Positions 37,453 through 46,909 of a stretch of DNA of 64,000 nucleotides are shown piece by piece. Where the stretch lies: the NCBI RefSeq assembly GCF_900114605.1, contig NZ_FOTP01000001.1:372001-436000 (forward strand). Reading direction: 5' to 3'. The stretch's first letter is position 1. Each line of letters begins with the position of its first letter. The notes beneath the pieces are model-generated. The model had not been told where the DNA came from, did no database searches, and saw nothing but the letters and a program-made list of their open reading frames with translations. The DNA is from Bradyrhizobium sp. NFR13 (GTDB lineage Bacteria; Pseudomonadota; Alphaproteobacteria; Rhizobiales; Xanthobacteraceae). The translations under genes were made by a program, and so were the position numbers.

Positions 37453-38352
37453 TTACGGCATCGGATATTCGTCGGCGTTCAAGATCCAGCCGGGCTTCTG
37501 TGAGAAGTCGAGCCGCGGCGGACAGAAGATATCGACGAGCTGGTTGAAGTCACTTCCACAGGCCTCGGTGGTATGAATCGAGGGCGGCGGGATGACGGCG
37601 ATGGACGGCGTCTTACACAGCTCGTGGTCGTCCTTGCGCCAGTTCTTCTTGTTGATCGTCCACGGCCAGCGCAGATGGTGAATGAACTCCCCTTCCACCG
37701 CGAGCGAGCATTGCTCGAAGTCGTCGTGATGGTGCGGCGACAGTTTGCTGGGATCGCGGGGGCCGTTATAGCCGTCGAGATAGTTCACCATGATGGTGGT
37801 GCAACGCCAGATGCGACCGAATCGGCCCGGCTCCGGCGGCACGTCGAGACTATAGACGCGCAGACGAAAGCCGTCTTTCGGCGCCGGCCACGGCTCCAGC
37901 GGTGCGACGTAAGGCTTGGCCGTCGCATAGGAAGCCGCATTGGCGCATTTCGCCGCGAGATCCTCCGACCGCGTGGTGAAGATGCGAACGATCTTGCCGG
38001 CTTCGATGATCTTGATGCTGGACCGTCCAAGCGGCACGAATGCCAGGGAACGGCCATTGACGCGCTGCGTGCCGTCTGCCGTGGTGATCTCCACGACCAC
38101 CTTGGGATCGGACAACAGGACGGCATACTCGTCCGGCTGCTCCTCGCGCGCCAGCACGCCGCCCGCCTTTCCTTCCGTATGCACGAGCAAGAAGTTCTGA
38201 CCGCGCCCATACCAGCTCTTGCCTGACGGTCCATCCTCCTGCGGCGGCTCGTCATAGAAGCGCAGATACTCCGCCTGGCCGAAAGGACCAGCAGGCGCTG
38301 CGCTTGCGGCTGCGGGCGCAAGCTTGGCCCTCGGATCGGTGGTGTCGTACAT
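37453..38352 (-). CDS. Cupin-like hypothetical protein
   Basis: This 299-residue cytoplasmic protein has no signal peptide and was not matched to a named enzyme. Its C-terminal half looks like a cupin barrel with a clustered metal motif [20 protein letters not shown] (about 205-224). A later His in [10 protein letters not shown] follows. The N-terminal half has a second, motif-poor barrel-like part, so a bicupin is possible. It sits between the DUF6282 and HpcH/HpaI genes in one operon. It may be an isomerase, dioxygenase or decarboxylase; none is shown. Confidence 0.72.
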   Translation of the reverse strand: MYDTTDPRAKLAPAAASAAPAGPFGQAEYLRFYDEPPQEDGPSGKSWYGRGQNFLLVHTEGKAGGVLAREEQPDEYAVLLSDPKVVVEITTADGTQRVNGRSLAFVPLGRSSIKIIEAGKIVRIFTTRSEDLAAKCANAASYATAKPYVAPLEPWPAPKDGFRLRVYSLDVPPEPGRFGRIWRCTTIMVNYLDGYNGPRDPSKLSPHHHDDFEQCSLAVEGEFIHHLRWPWTINKKNWRKDDHELCKTPSIAVIPPPSIHTTEACGSDFNQLVDIFCPPRLDFSQKPGWILNADEYPMP

Positions 38353-38431
38353 GTGGAATCTCCCTTGATGTCAATTCTAGAAGCCGGCATTTCACGATGC
38401 GCCGGCCTGAGATTGTGCCTTGTCCGGAAAG

Positions 38432-39373
38432 CTAACTGGTCCGCGCCGCGGCCACGTCCGCTTCGATACCGAGCGCGCGCGCGGTGTTGCCGGAGACCAT
38501 CTTGCGGATCTGATCGTCGTCGTAACCCAGATCCATGCAGAGCCTGATGCCGCGGCGGAAGCCATCGAGCGGGCTGAAGGTCCCGGTCTGGCCGAGGTCG
38601 GAGCACAGCATCGTCTGCTCCACGCCTGCTGCCTCGATCTGGTCACGCAGGTCCTCGGCCTCACGGCTCTTGAACTTGCAGCCGTCGAGAAACATGCAGA
38701 GCGAGTGCTCAACGAAGGCCCCCATCGCCGCGATGCCTTTGACGTCGTTCAACGACGCATCGACGATATCCTCGGGATGGGTGAACACCAGACGCTTGAC
38801 GCCCCGGCGCTGCGCCTCTTCGAAAATCACCCACGTCTCACTGACATGCAGGTGACCGCTGGCCAGCACCATGTCGTTCCGCGCAACGATGTCGATAATT
38901 TCCTTCATGTCGTCGCGCACCGACTTGTCATCATTGAGGACGGGAATCGCAGTGACCGGTCGCATCCGCTCGGTGGAGGCCGGGTGCACCCATTGAGCAG
39001 ACGCCTGCCATCGCAGATGGTTTGCGGCGGCCAGCGTGGGAAGCCAGACAATCCTGCCACCCAGCGCGGCGGTGTGTTCAACCGCATAGGGGTTGAGACC
39101 GCCCACCACATTATTGAGCACGATGCTGGAATAGATCTTCGTCTTCAGCTCAGGAAAATGCTGCCTGATCAACTCAGCCGTCATGACGCCGCTGTAGTCA
39201 TGATCCTTGGTGACAACCGCGGCGAAGCCCGCCTGGGACGCCTGCTGAAGCAGTGTGACGTGGTCGATGCCACGCGGCGCGATGGACGGCCCGCTATGCA
39301 CATGCGGATCAATCGCGCCTTTCAGCAGCGCGTCGATGCGCGCCTCGACCTTGGGGTCAGCTTTCTCTGTCAT
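38432..39373 (-). CDS. DUF6282 family protein (metal-hydrolase-like), copy 1
   Basis: This 313-residue protein is a DUF6282-type member of the amidohydrolase/PHP-like TIM barrels. Candidate metal ligands are D22-x-H24-x-H26 (DPHVHSGP), K56-D57-H58, H174-x-H176 (SGHLHVSE), H199 (FTHPED) and D259 (CSDLGQ). It heads the long minus-strand operon and is divergent from an IclR regulator at 39591. Hydrolysis or decarboxylation of a cyclic or amide substrate would fit the fold. A clear homologue (copy 2) lies at 45947-46909. Confidence 0.85.
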   Translation of the reverse strand: MTEKADPKVEARIDALLKGAIDPHVHSGPSIAPRGIDHVTLLQQASQAGFAAVVTKDHDYSGVMTAELIRQHFPELKTKIYSSIVLNNVVGGLNPYAVEHTAALGGRIVWLPTLAAANHLRWQASAQWVHPASTERMRPVTAIPVLNDDKSVRDDMKEIIDIVARNDMVLASGHLHVSETWVIFEEAQRRGVKRLVFTHPEDIVDASLNDVKGIAAMGAFVEHSLCMFLDGCKFKSREAEDLRDQIEAAGVEQTMLCSDLGQTGTFSPLDGFRRGIRLCMDLGYDDDQIRKMVSGNTARALGIEADVAAARTS

Positions 39374-39590
39374 TCCCTCACCGCATTTTGTCCGACCGCC
39401 CGCAAAGACTGTCGATTTCGTTGATGTTCGCGAGAGCAGAACATCGTTTCATTTTAAGATACTGGCCGGCGCGACGTCGTGTCAATAGTTTCCGGGACTG
39501 CGATCGCGAACCTCCACGCATCAATCACATTGCACTTGCAATCCACTCCGCTACGTTGTTCAGCACTCGGGAACATGAAGTTGAGAAACG
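39374..39590. promoter_or_regulatory. Divergent promoter region, DUF6282 copy 1 / IclR 1
   Basis: These 217 bases separate the operon from its likely regulator. An AT-rich imperfect palindrome GTTTCATTTTAAGATAC (39447-39463) has arms GTTTC and GATAC and could be an IclR operator. The assignment is inferred. Confidence 0.35.
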
Positions 39591-40412
39591 ATGAGCGATT
39601 CAGGATCAAGCGGCGTCCATTCCGTGCAGCTGGCTATCGACGTGCTGGAGGCCGTTGCATTCTCCGACGATGAACTGGGCGTGACGCAGATCGCCGACCG
39701 TCTGGGCATGACGAAGGGATCGGTGCATCGGCATCTGCAGACGCTGGTCGACCGTGGCTATCTCACGCAGAACTCCAGCACCTCGCGCTACAGCATCGGT
39801 CCGAAGGGCCGGCTGCTGGCACGGCATGCACCGGATGCGGATCTCATCCAGCTCGCGGAAGGACCGATGCGACAGTTGCGTGATGCGCTTGGTCATTTCG
39901 TCGTGCTCTCCGAGATGACGCCGCGCGGCGCGTTGATCCTGCACAAGCTGTCGGGCACGGCGGCGATTGAACTTGGCGTCCGGCCGGGCAGCGAATTGAC
40001 CTTCCATGCGTCGGCGCAGGGAAAGGTTCTGCTCGCTTTCGCCCCCAGCCCCATGAGAGCGCGCGTTCTCGCGCAGCCCCTGCAGCGCTTCACCGACAAG
40101 ACCGTCGTGTCCGTCCGCAAGCTCGAGCAGGAATATCTGGATATCGTGCGTCTTGGATTTGCCACGGCCCCCGAGCAAAGCTTGATCGGAATGAATGCAG
40201 TGGCCGCGCCGATCTTCGATGCTCAGGATGCCTGCATCGCTTCGATCGCCATCGTGGCATCGATCCAGGTCTTGCCCGAGAAGACACGGCCATCCGACGT
40301 CGCCCAGCTCATCGAGGCGGCACGCCAGATCTCGCACAAGCTCGGGCACGGTCGCGGGACTCATCAGCCAACACCCGTCAAGCGCAGCGCGCGGACGGCG
40401 CGCCCGCGTTAA
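39591..40412 (+). CDS. IclR-family transcriptional regulator 1
   Basis: This 273-residue regulator has an N-terminal winged helix (about 8-68; IADRLGMTKGSVHRHLQTLVDRGYL) and the IclR effector domain with VVLSEMTPRGALILHKLSG, a LTFHASAQGKVLLAF segment and ISAPIFD-like VAAPIFDAQD. It is divergent from DUF6282 copy 1 and tail-to-tail with the TIM-barrel gene, the stops sharing TTAA. It most likely controls the minus-strand operon in response to a pathway aromatic or carboxylate. Confidence 0.92.
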   Translation: MSDSGSSGVHSVQLAIDVLEAVAFSDDELGVTQIADRLGMTKGSVHRHLQTLVDRGYLTQNSSTSRYSIGPKGRLLARHAPDADLIQLAEGPMRQLRDALGHFVVLSEMTPRGALILHKLSGTAAIELGVRPGSELTFHASAQGKVLLAFAPSPMRARVLAQPLQRFTDKTVVSVRKLEQEYLDIVRLGFATAPEQSLIGMNAVAAPIFDAQDACIASIAIVASIQVLPEKTRPSDVAQLIEAARQISHKLGHGRGTHQPTPVKRSARTARPR

Positions 40413-41455
40413 AGCTGATCGGCAATGTTTTTTCTCCAGTTGTCGGTGCGCAGCGGCATGTCGGCAAACGTCTTGCGCTGGTCTGCTGCCCTGCCGATCA
40501 GTTCAACAGCGGTCATACGCTTGCCTCGCAGGTAAGCGTCGAATTCCTCTAGCGCGGATGACAGCACGGCTGCGCCGCGCAGCATCACCGCCGATGCCAT
40601 CTCCACCGCACTGGCGCCGGCGAGCATCATGCGCGCTACATCGAGACCCGTGCGCGCACCGTTGGTTGCGATCAGAGGCTTGTCGCCGCCAAGCTGTTGC
40701 CGCGACACGGCCAGCCAGTGACACGTCAGCGGCAGATTCCAGTAGCCACCGACGCCCAGCGTCGTTCCCAGCAACGGCTGCATCGTCTCGACATCCGGCA
40801 CTAAGCCGAGCAGCCGCCCGGCCATCACCACTGTCTCGCCGCCCGCGCGAAATGCAGCATCTGCCAGGTCCGGCACGCGCTCACTCTGCCCGGTGATCTT
40901 GACCCATAGCGGGATGCCGATCGCCTCCCGTACCGCGGACACGATCATGGACACCCGCTCGGGATCGAGTTCGGTGGACACCACGCCTTTCGCCTGGCTG
41001 GCATAGGGCGTGCCGATATTCAGTTCGAGGACGCGCACGCCGGCCTGCTCGACCTGCCTGGCCATTTCGACCGTTCGCGCAACATCCGCAACGATCAGGC
41101 TCGCAACCGCATAGGAATCCACCAGTCTGGCTTCGTGATCGAGCCGGGCCGTCTGATCGAGCCACGCATCGAAGCTCTGTGGCGTCAGACCGGAGCGACA
41201 GGCGATGAATGCCGTGTCAGGCGCATTCGGCGTCCACGCCATTTCGCGCCACTCGCTGTCGAGCAGCATGTATTCGGCGCGCTGCAGCTGATCACGGCCG
41301 CGCTCGGATTCGTTGATGGACTTGACCACCACCGCGCCGACCCCGGCGCGCAGGGCGCGCCGGACACCTTCAGGGTCGATATGGTGCTCGGCAGATCCCG
41401 CGATCAGCGGGTTCTTAAGGGGCGTTCGACCGACGGTCACATTAAGGCGCGTCAT
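40409..41455 (-). CDS. Dihydroorotate dehydrogenase-like FMN TIM-barrel protein
   Basis: This 348-residue protein resembles class 1 dihydroorotate/dihydropyrimidine dehydrogenases. FMN-contact regions include NPLIAGSA at the N-terminus, a VVVKSINES segment and PLWVKITGQ. At the site corresponding to the class 1 ELNLSCPN motif it reads ELNIGTPY, so the catalytic-base cysteine position is Thr149. This makes a genuine dihydroorotate activity doubtful. ATG 41455 is chosen; a much longer frame is not protein-like. It is the last gene of the operon starting at DUF6282 copy 2. Confidence 0.8.
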   Translation of the reverse strand: MTRLNVTVGRTPLKNPLIAGSAEHHIDPEGVRRALRAGVGAVVVKSINESERGRDQLQRAEYMLLDSEWREMAWTPNAPDTAFIACRSGLTPQSFDAWLDQTARLDHEARLVDSYAVASLIVADVARTVEMARQVEQAGVRVLELNIGTPYASQAKGVVSTELDPERVSMIVSAVREAIGIPLWVKITGQSERVPDLADAAFRAGGETVVMAGRLLGLVPDVETMQPLLGTTLGVGGYWNLPLTCHWLAVSRQQLGGDKPLIATNGARTGLDVARMMLAGASAVEMASAVMLRGAAVLSSALEEFDAYLRGKRMTAVELIGRAADQRKTFADMPLRTDNWRKNIADQL

Positions 41456-41468
41456 CCGGCCATCCCTC

Positions 41469-42371
41469 TCAGTGTTCCGCAAGGCGGGTGGGAAGGCCGA
41501 TGATCTCGCGTGACTCGCGTGGCGACGCGATCGCTCCACCGAGTTCCTCGACGATGCGACGGGCTTTCTCCACCATGGCCGCGTTCGATGGCGCGAGCTG
41601 TCCGCGCGAGAGATAGACGGCGTCTTCCAGACCGACGCGAACGTGTCCGCCGCACAGATAGGATTGCGCGACATTGTGGAACGACGTCTTGCCGATGCCG
41701 ATTGCGGTGAACTGAGCATCCGGCGGCAACATGTTGCGGGCGTAGATGACCGTCTCGGGACTTGGCTGGAAACCATAGCGAACACCCATGACGAACGAGC
41801 AGAGTACGGGCCCGTCAAGTGTGTTGTCCCTCAGCAAATCATTCATCAGCGCGACATCGCCGGAATCGAACAGCTCGATCTCCGGCTTGACCCCGGCTTC
41901 GCGGATCACCTTCGCCATCCGCCTGACATTGCCGGGGGTATTGATGACGACTTCCCGGCCCGAATTCATAGTGTTGAGATCGAGGGTACAGATATCCGGG
42001 CGAAGCGCGGCAATGTGCTCGACACGTTTTTCAGGTGCGATCAGCGTCGTTCCCGCCGCTGCGACGCGCGGCTGGTCCGTGGATGGAACGAAACGACCGC
42101 CAGGCCCCGTGGTGATGTTGAGGATCAGCTGGGTGTTTTTCGCGCGTATCCGTTCAACGACGTCGCGGTAATAAGCGAGCTCCATCGAAGGCTTCCCGGT
42201 GGAAGGATCCCGCACATGGATATGCACGATCGCGGCGCCGGCCTCGGCCGCTCCGAGACAGGCTTCGGCGATCTCTGCCGGCGTAATCGGCAGATGCGGT
42301 GTCTGTTCCGGAGTGGTCAGATTGCCAGTGACGGCGCAAGTGATGAAGACCTTTTGACGCGGCGCCTGCAT
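41469..42371 (-). CDS. Beta-keto acid cleavage enzyme (BKACE, DUF849 family)
   Basis: This 300-residue zinc enzyme is of the family first known for 3-keto-5-aminohexanoate cleavage in lysine fermentation. The zinc pair H50-x-H52 is seen in HIHVRDPSTGKPS. TCAVTG is at the N-terminus, and EIELFDSGD and VRVGLEDAVYL follow later. Members condense a beta-keto acid with acetyl-CoA, giving acetoacetate and a new CoA ester. AGGAG 8 bases before ATG 42371 supports the start. It implies a beta-keto acid intermediate in the pathway. Confidence 0.9.
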   Translation of the reverse strand: MQAPRQKVFITCAVTGNLTTPEQTPHLPITPAEIAEACLGAAEAGAAIVHIHVRDPSTGKPSMELAYYRDVVERIRAKNTQLILNITTGPGGRFVPSTDQPRVAAAGTTLIAPEKRVEHIAALRPDICTLDLNTMNSGREVVINTPGNVRRMAKVIREAGVKPEIELFDSGDVALMNDLLRDNTLDGPVLCSFVMGVRYGFQPSPETVIYARNMLPPDAQFTAIGIGKTSFHNVAQSYLCGGHVRVGLEDAVYLSRGQLAPSNAAMVEKARRIVEELGGAIASPRESREIIGLPTRLAEH

Positions 42372-42424
42372 CGCCCGTACTCCTGTCCGTTCTGCGGCCA
42401 TCGACATGACGGCCGATCTCATTG

Positions 42425-43492
42425 CTAGTTTTGCGGTAATGCTTTTTGGCAGTGCAGGCGCTCCGGCCATCCCATTTCCTCTGCGAGCGCGTTCAACGTC
42501 GCGGACAATGCGCGTGGAATATCAATCTGGCCGCCATCGCTCTGGCGCTTCGTCCAGCTGCGTTCACCCGGCGTGCGTGGCGGCATCTGTGCACGCGACC
42601 CGCGAATTTTCGCGAGCTCGGTGGACGCTTCATTGCGGAAGCCTTCGGCCGGCCGGAAGTGTTCGATATCGATCGCCAGAAACAGCAGCGAGCACAGAAA
42701 CGGCTTCGAGAGATCGCCATAGAGCGGTGCAACCTCATCGCCACCAGGTCCCTGCGACAACAGGCTGCACATCAGATTGATTGCCAGCGACAAGCCGAAA
42801 CCCTTTGCGCCGCCCGACGGCAACAACATGCCGTCGATCGCGGCCTTGGCGTCTGTCGTGGGCTGGCCGTTGCGGTCGACAGCCCATGTCGGCGGAAGCG
42901 GCTTCCCTTCCCGCTCATAGACGCGGATCTTGCCGAGCGCCGCTTCACTCAGCGCCATGTCGAGCACAAACTCGGGCCCGTCAGACACGGGAAGCGCGAT
43001 CGAGAGCGGATTGTTGCCGACCAGTTTCTCGAGGCCACCCGGTGCCGGCATCATCGGCTTTGTGTTGCACATGGCGATGCCGATGCAATCACGGGCGCTT
43101 GCCTGGCGCGTGTACCGGGCCGCCGCGCCGAAGTGAAAACTGTTGCGAACGGCCACGACACCGACGCCCGTCTCCTTGCTACGCTCAATGGCCATCTGCA
43201 TGGCCGCGTCACCCGCCAGATGGCCGAACATGCCCTGCGCATCCAGCACGGCCATTGCCGCGCGACTCTCAACCACGATCGGCTTCACGGCGGAGGACAC
43301 ACTGCCGAGGCGAAGCCGGCGAATATACATCTCGGCCTGCGACAGGCCATGCGACGGCAGGCCGGCCACATCCGCATCGACCAGAGCGCTCGCCATCTGT
43401 TCGGCGGCAGGCATCGAAAGACCAGCACGCACGAACAGGCCTGCGAGAAAACGCTCGGCCGCCGCGACTGGAATTGATCGGAGATCGCTCAT
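42425..43492 (-). CDS. Ldh-family NAD(P)-dependent dehydrogenase (malate/L-lactate/ureidoglycolate type)
   Basis: This 355-residue protein belongs to the Ldh2/MDH2 family, which oxidises L-2-hydroxyacids, ureidoglycolate, L-sulfolactate or reduces cyclic imino acids. Typical segments are DVAGLPSHGLSQAEMYIRRL, VRNSFHFGAAARYTRQA and a GGAKGFGLSLAINLMCSLL motif. The usual GSxHFG-type active-site segment is NSFHFGAA here. ATG 43492 is chosen over an adjacent GTG. In this operon it probably supplies the keto acid used by the BKACE enzyme (inference). Confidence 0.87.
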   Translation of the reverse strand: MSDLRSIPVAAAERFLAGLFVRAGLSMPAAEQMASALVDADVAGLPSHGLSQAEMYIRRLRLGSVSSAVKPIVVESRAAMAVLDAQGMFGHLAGDAAMQMAIERSKETGVGVVAVRNSFHFGAAARYTRQASARDCIGIAMCNTKPMMPAPGGLEKLVGNNPLSIALPVSDGPEFVLDMALSEAALGKIRVYEREGKPLPPTWAVDRNGQPTTDAKAAIDGMLLPSGGAKGFGLSLAINLMCSLLSQGPGGDEVAPLYGDLSKPFLCSLLFLAIDIEHFRPAEGFRNEASTELAKIRGSRAQMPPRTPGERSWTKRQSDGGQIDIPRALSATLNALAEEMGWPERLHCQKALPQN

Positions 43493-43510
43493 CACGAGGT
43501 CTTTCGCACT

Positions 43511-44551
43511 CTAGTTCGATTGTCCGTCCGGCACCACATAGGCCAAGGCCGGATCGACGATCAGCACGACCTTGCCGATCTGCTCATTGGCATCCATCAA
43601 AGCATGCGCCTTGGCCATGTCCTCCAGCGGAAATGCCGCGCAGATGTTGAGCCGCATCCGCCGATCCTCAAGCAATGGCCAGACCTCGCGCATCAAGGCT
43701 TTGGCGATCCAGCCTTTGTACTCCGGCGGACGCGGCCGGATCGTCGATCCCGTCAGCGTCAGCCGGCGGCGCACGATCTGCCGGACATTGATATCGGCGC
43801 GCTCGCCGAGATGACTCGCGATCAGGACAAGGCGACCATCGAAGGCCAACAGTTCCAGCTCCAGATTGGTGTAAGGACCAGCTTGGGAGTCGAGGATGAC
43901 GTTGATGCCCTGCCCCTTGGTCGCCTCCACCAGGGGCTTGACCCAATCGCAGCGATAGTCGAGCGCGATCTCCGCGCCGAGGTCGCGGCAGATCTGTCGC
44001 TTCGTTTCCGACCCGGCCGTGGCGAAGACACGCGCGGATCGCAGCAGTTTTGCGATCTGGATGGTGGCCATGCCGACACCGCTGGTGCCGCCCTGTACGA
44101 GGATGCTCTCACCCTCCGCAAGCTTGCCGAGCAGAATGACGTTGTTCCAGCAGGTGAACAGCACCTCGGGGAGCACCGCCGCCTGCGCGAAGTCGTATCC
44201 CTGGGGGATCGACATGCATTGCACGGCAGGCACGCTGCAATACTCCGCATAACCGCCACCTGTGACCAAGGCGCAGACCGCACTGCCGACCCGCGGCCAG
44301 TTCACATCCGGCGCTGTCGCGACAACAACACCGGCAATATCGAGGCCCGGAATTTCCGTTGCGCCGGGCGGCGGCGGATAGAGGCCGCGGCGCTGCTGGA
44401 TGTCCGGCCGGTTCACGCCGGCCGCCACCACACGCACCAGTACTTCGCCGCGCGCCAAAGTCGGTAAGGCCTCTTCGCCAAGCGATAGCACCTCGGGACC
44501 GCCAAAGCGGGCGATCCTGACCGCCCGCATATCCGATGGAAGCATCATCAT
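43511..44551 (-). CDS. Quinone oxidoreductase-like MDR-family protein (PIG3 type)
   Basis: This 346-residue zinc-free medium-chain dehydrogenase/reductase matches the PIG3/NAD(P)H quinone oxidoreductase subgroup. It shows AAGVNRPDIQQRRGLYPPPPGA, PGLDIAGVV, and the NADPH loop VQGGTSGVGMATIQIAK. ATG 44551 overlaps the MFS gene's stop. These enzymes reduce quinones or activated double bonds. A role in reducing an unsaturated pathway intermediate is inferred. Confidence 0.9.
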   Translation of the reverse strand: MMMLPSDMRAVRIARFGGPEVLSLGEEALPTLARGEVLVRVVAAGVNRPDIQQRRGLYPPPPGATEIPGLDIAGVVVATAPDVNWPRVGSAVCALVTGGGYAEYCSVPAVQCMSIPQGYDFAQAAVLPEVLFTCWNNVILLGKLAEGESILVQGGTSGVGMATIQIAKLLRSARVFATAGSETKRQICRDLGAEIALDYRCDWVKPLVEATKGQGINVILDSQAGPYTNLELELLAFDGRLVLIASHLGERADINVRQIVRRRLTLTGSTIRPRPPEYKGWIAKALMREVWPLLEDRRMRLNICAAFPLEDMAKAHALMDANEQIGKVVLIVDPALAYVVPDGQSN

Positions 44552-45888
44552 GACACGGCCTGCCGGCGAGCGGCCGCAGCCGCAACAGTGACCTCGCTCT
44601 CGCCGTCCGTCTTCGGCAGGACGCGCCATGTCAGCAACATCGCGAATGCGCTGGCAGCCAGCAGACCCAGGCTGATGGCAGGCACCGACATCGCAGCCAG
44701 CGCACTACCTGACAAGCTCGCGACCCACGGCATGAGATTCTGCGCAGCAAAGCCACCGAGGCTGCCGATCGTGCTGATGGCTGCAATCGCCGCCGCCGCA
44801 TGCGCTCCCTTGAAGATCTGCGACGGCAGATACCAGAAGCACGGAAACATCAGCGAAACGCATGGGGTGCCGACTGCGAGCGCCACATAGCGCATCCAGT
44901 TCTCGGTCAGCAATGTCGAGGTGAAGAACGCCCCCATCCCGCACAAGGCGATCACCGCCATGCCGATCAGGACTGTGCGGTGCTCGCGCAGATGGCGCGG
45001 GAGCCAGACAAGGACCGCGGCAGCCACAGCCCAGGGCAGCGCATTCAGCACACCGTTCTGCGTGCCGGTCGTGCCGAACCCTTTGACCACCGTTGGCAAC
45101 CAATAGATGATCCCGTAGAGCGACAGCGTGATCAACGTATAGACGAACGAAAACCACCACACCCTTGCGTCGATCAGGACGCGGAGCGGATTGGTATGCA
45201 TGGTGGTCGCGATTTCATCGCGGCTGAGTGCGTCTGCCAGCCGCGCTTTCTCCTCGGACGACAGGAAACCGGCTGTCTGCGGATTGTCGGGGAGATAGCG
45301 CATCACCAGAACAAACAGCAGGGCCGCAGGCGCGCCCGTGGCGATGAAGACCCATTGCCAGCCGGCGAGGCCAAGCATGCCATCGAAATCCAGCAGGATG
45401 CCGCCAAACAGCGAGCCGAACATGTTGCCGAGCGGACTGCCTATGGTGAGAAGCGCCACGGCCTGCACGCGGTAGCGCTTGGGAAACCAGAGTGTGAGGT
45501 AGAAGATGATGCCCGGATATGCCCCCGCCTCGGCCACGCCGACCAGGAAGCGTACCGCCGCAAACATCGAGCCAGTCATGCTGAAACCCAGCAGCACCGT
45601 CAGCATGCCCCATGTCAGCAGGATACGCGCAAACCAGAGCCGCGCACCGAACCTGTGCGCGGCCAGCGCGCTCGGGATTTCAAAGAAGGAATAGCCGATA
45701 AAGAATAGCGAGGACGCCAGCCCGTACACCGTCTCGGACATGCCCAGGCTGCTGGCCATCTGCAGTTTGGCGTAGCCGACATTCGACCGGTCGATCACGG
45801 CCAGCATCATCATCGCCATCACAAGCGGCATGACCCGCCACATGACGCGATTCATCAGGGCTTCTTCGCTCTCGCGATTCACATTCAT
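44548..45888 (-). CDS. MFS transporter, anion:cation symporter (ACS)-like
   Basis: This 446-residue carrier has about 12 membrane helices. ACS/phthalate-permease features include the start RVMPLVMAMMMLAVIDRSNVGYAKL, the GYSFFEIPSALAAHRFGARLW segment, and ARILLTWG after helix 3. The family imports carboxylates such as hexuronates, tartrate, phthalate or hydroxyphenylacetate. It follows DUF6282 copy 2 by 58 bases and likely brings in the operon's substrate. Confidence 0.92.
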   Translation of the reverse strand: MNVNRESEEALMNRVMWRVMPLVMAMMMLAVIDRSNVGYAKLQMASSLGMSETVYGLASSLFFIGYSFFEIPSALAAHRFGARLWFARILLTWGMLTVLLGFSMTGSMFAAVRFLVGVAEAGAYPGIIFYLTLWFPKRYRVQAVALLTIGSPLGNMFGSLFGGILLDFDGMLGLAGWQWVFIATGAPAALLFVLVMRYLPDNPQTAGFLSSEEKARLADALSRDEIATTMHTNPLRVLIDARVWWFSFVYTLITLSLYGIIYWLPTVVKGFGTTGTQNGVLNALPWAVAAAVLVWLPRHLREHRTVLIGMAVIALCGMGAFFTSTLLTENWMRYVALAVGTPCVSLMFPCFWYLPSQIFKGAHAAAAIAAISTIGSLGGFAAQNLMPWVASLSGSALAAMSVPAISLGLLAASAFAMLLTWRVLPKTDGESEVTVAAAAARRQAVS

Positions 45889-45946
45889 GGTTTCCTCGTC
45901 GATCTTATCTGCCGGCCTTCACTGGTCGTTCTTGTTGGTTGGGATT

Positions 45947-46909
45947 CTACAGGGCGGCGCGCTTCGCCGGCAGGTCGAGAAATGCCGCCGCATTCTCGCT
46001 GATCAGTTTCTTGATCGAGGCGTGCGGCATCTGCAGATCGAGCAGCATCTGCGTGATGCTGCGGAAACCATCGACCGGGCGCTGCGAACCGAGCAGGCCG
46101 AGATCGGACGACAGAATAGTATGCTCCACGCCGGCGACCTCGATGAGGTGGGCCAGATCGTCCGCGCTGAACTTCTTGGACTTTCCTTCGATGAACATGC
46201 AGATGGAATGTTCCATCGTGACGCCGAGCGCGACCAACTGGCGAATATCGCTATCGGCAAAGCCGACCACATAGGTCGGGTGATTGACCATCATCTTCTT
46301 GACGCCGCGGCGCTTGGCCTCCTCGAACAGGACGTGCTGCTCCGAGACGTGGAGGTGGCCGCCAGCCAGGATGATGTTGGCCTCCGCGATCAGATCGATG
46401 ACCTTTTTGGTGTCATCGGTGAGCTTGCCATTGGCGTCCAGCGCCGTGAGCGGGATCGGATCCAGCATCTTCTGGGACGTCTTCGGGAAGTTCTTGGCCT
46501 GACCGCTGGCCTGAACGTTGATATGGTTTGCCGCCGAAAGCGTCGGCATCCAGACGATCTTGCCGCCGAGCTTGATCGCATGATCGACCGCGTGCGGATT
46601 GATGCCGCCAGACGCATTGTTCAGCGCCACGCCCGAATACAGGTGAACACCGAGCTGCGGAAACAGCTTTTCCAGAATAATGGCGTGCGCCATGCCGGGA
46701 TAGAAGTGATCCTTGTACAGCACCGCACGAAACCCCGCGACGGCAGCGTCCTGCATCTCCTCATAGTGATCAAGTATCCGCGGCATAGCCGCAGGCCCGC
46801 TATGGCAATGCAGATCGATCGCATCGACCAGCAGCTCCTCGACCTCCTTCGGACGCGAGAGCGGCGGGAGCGCGACAGTGTCAGGATATGAAACGGAATT
46901 CTCGGCCAT
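45947..46909 (-). CDS. DUF6282 family protein (metal-hydrolase-like), copy 2
   Basis: This 320-residue homologue of copy 1 (38432-39373) keeps the same candidate metal residues: D32-x-H34-x-H36 (DLHCHSGP), K66-D67-H68 (LYKDHFYP), the His-x-His pair in GGHLHVSE, VNHP, and Asp in SSDLGL. Long stretches are near identical in pattern, such as GGKIVWMPTLSAANH against GGRIVWLPTLAAANH. It leads the second minus-strand operon and is opposite a second IclR regulator. The two copies may act on related substrates or successive steps. Confidence 0.86.
   Translation of the reverse strand: MAENSVSYPDTVALPPLSRPKEVEELLVDAIDLHCHSGPAAMPRILDHYEEMQDAAVAGFRAVLYKDHFYPGMAHAIILEKLFPQLGVHLYSGVALNNASGGINPHAVDHAIKLGGKIVWMPTLSAANHINVQASGQAKNFPKTSQKMLDPIPLTALDANGKLTDDTKKVIDLIAEANIILAGGHLHVSEQHVLFEEAKRRGVKKMMVNHPTYVVGFADSDIRQLVALGVTMEHSICMFIEGKSKKFSADDLAHLIEVAGVEHTILSSDLGLLGSQRPVDGFRSITQMLLDLQMPHASIKKLISENAAAFLDLPAKRAAL

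Noticed and set aside
40409-41818. 469-residue version of the FMN TIM-barrel protein
   Set aside because: The first 121 residues are Ser/Arg-rich shadow of the BKACE gene; ATG 41455 matches the family start.
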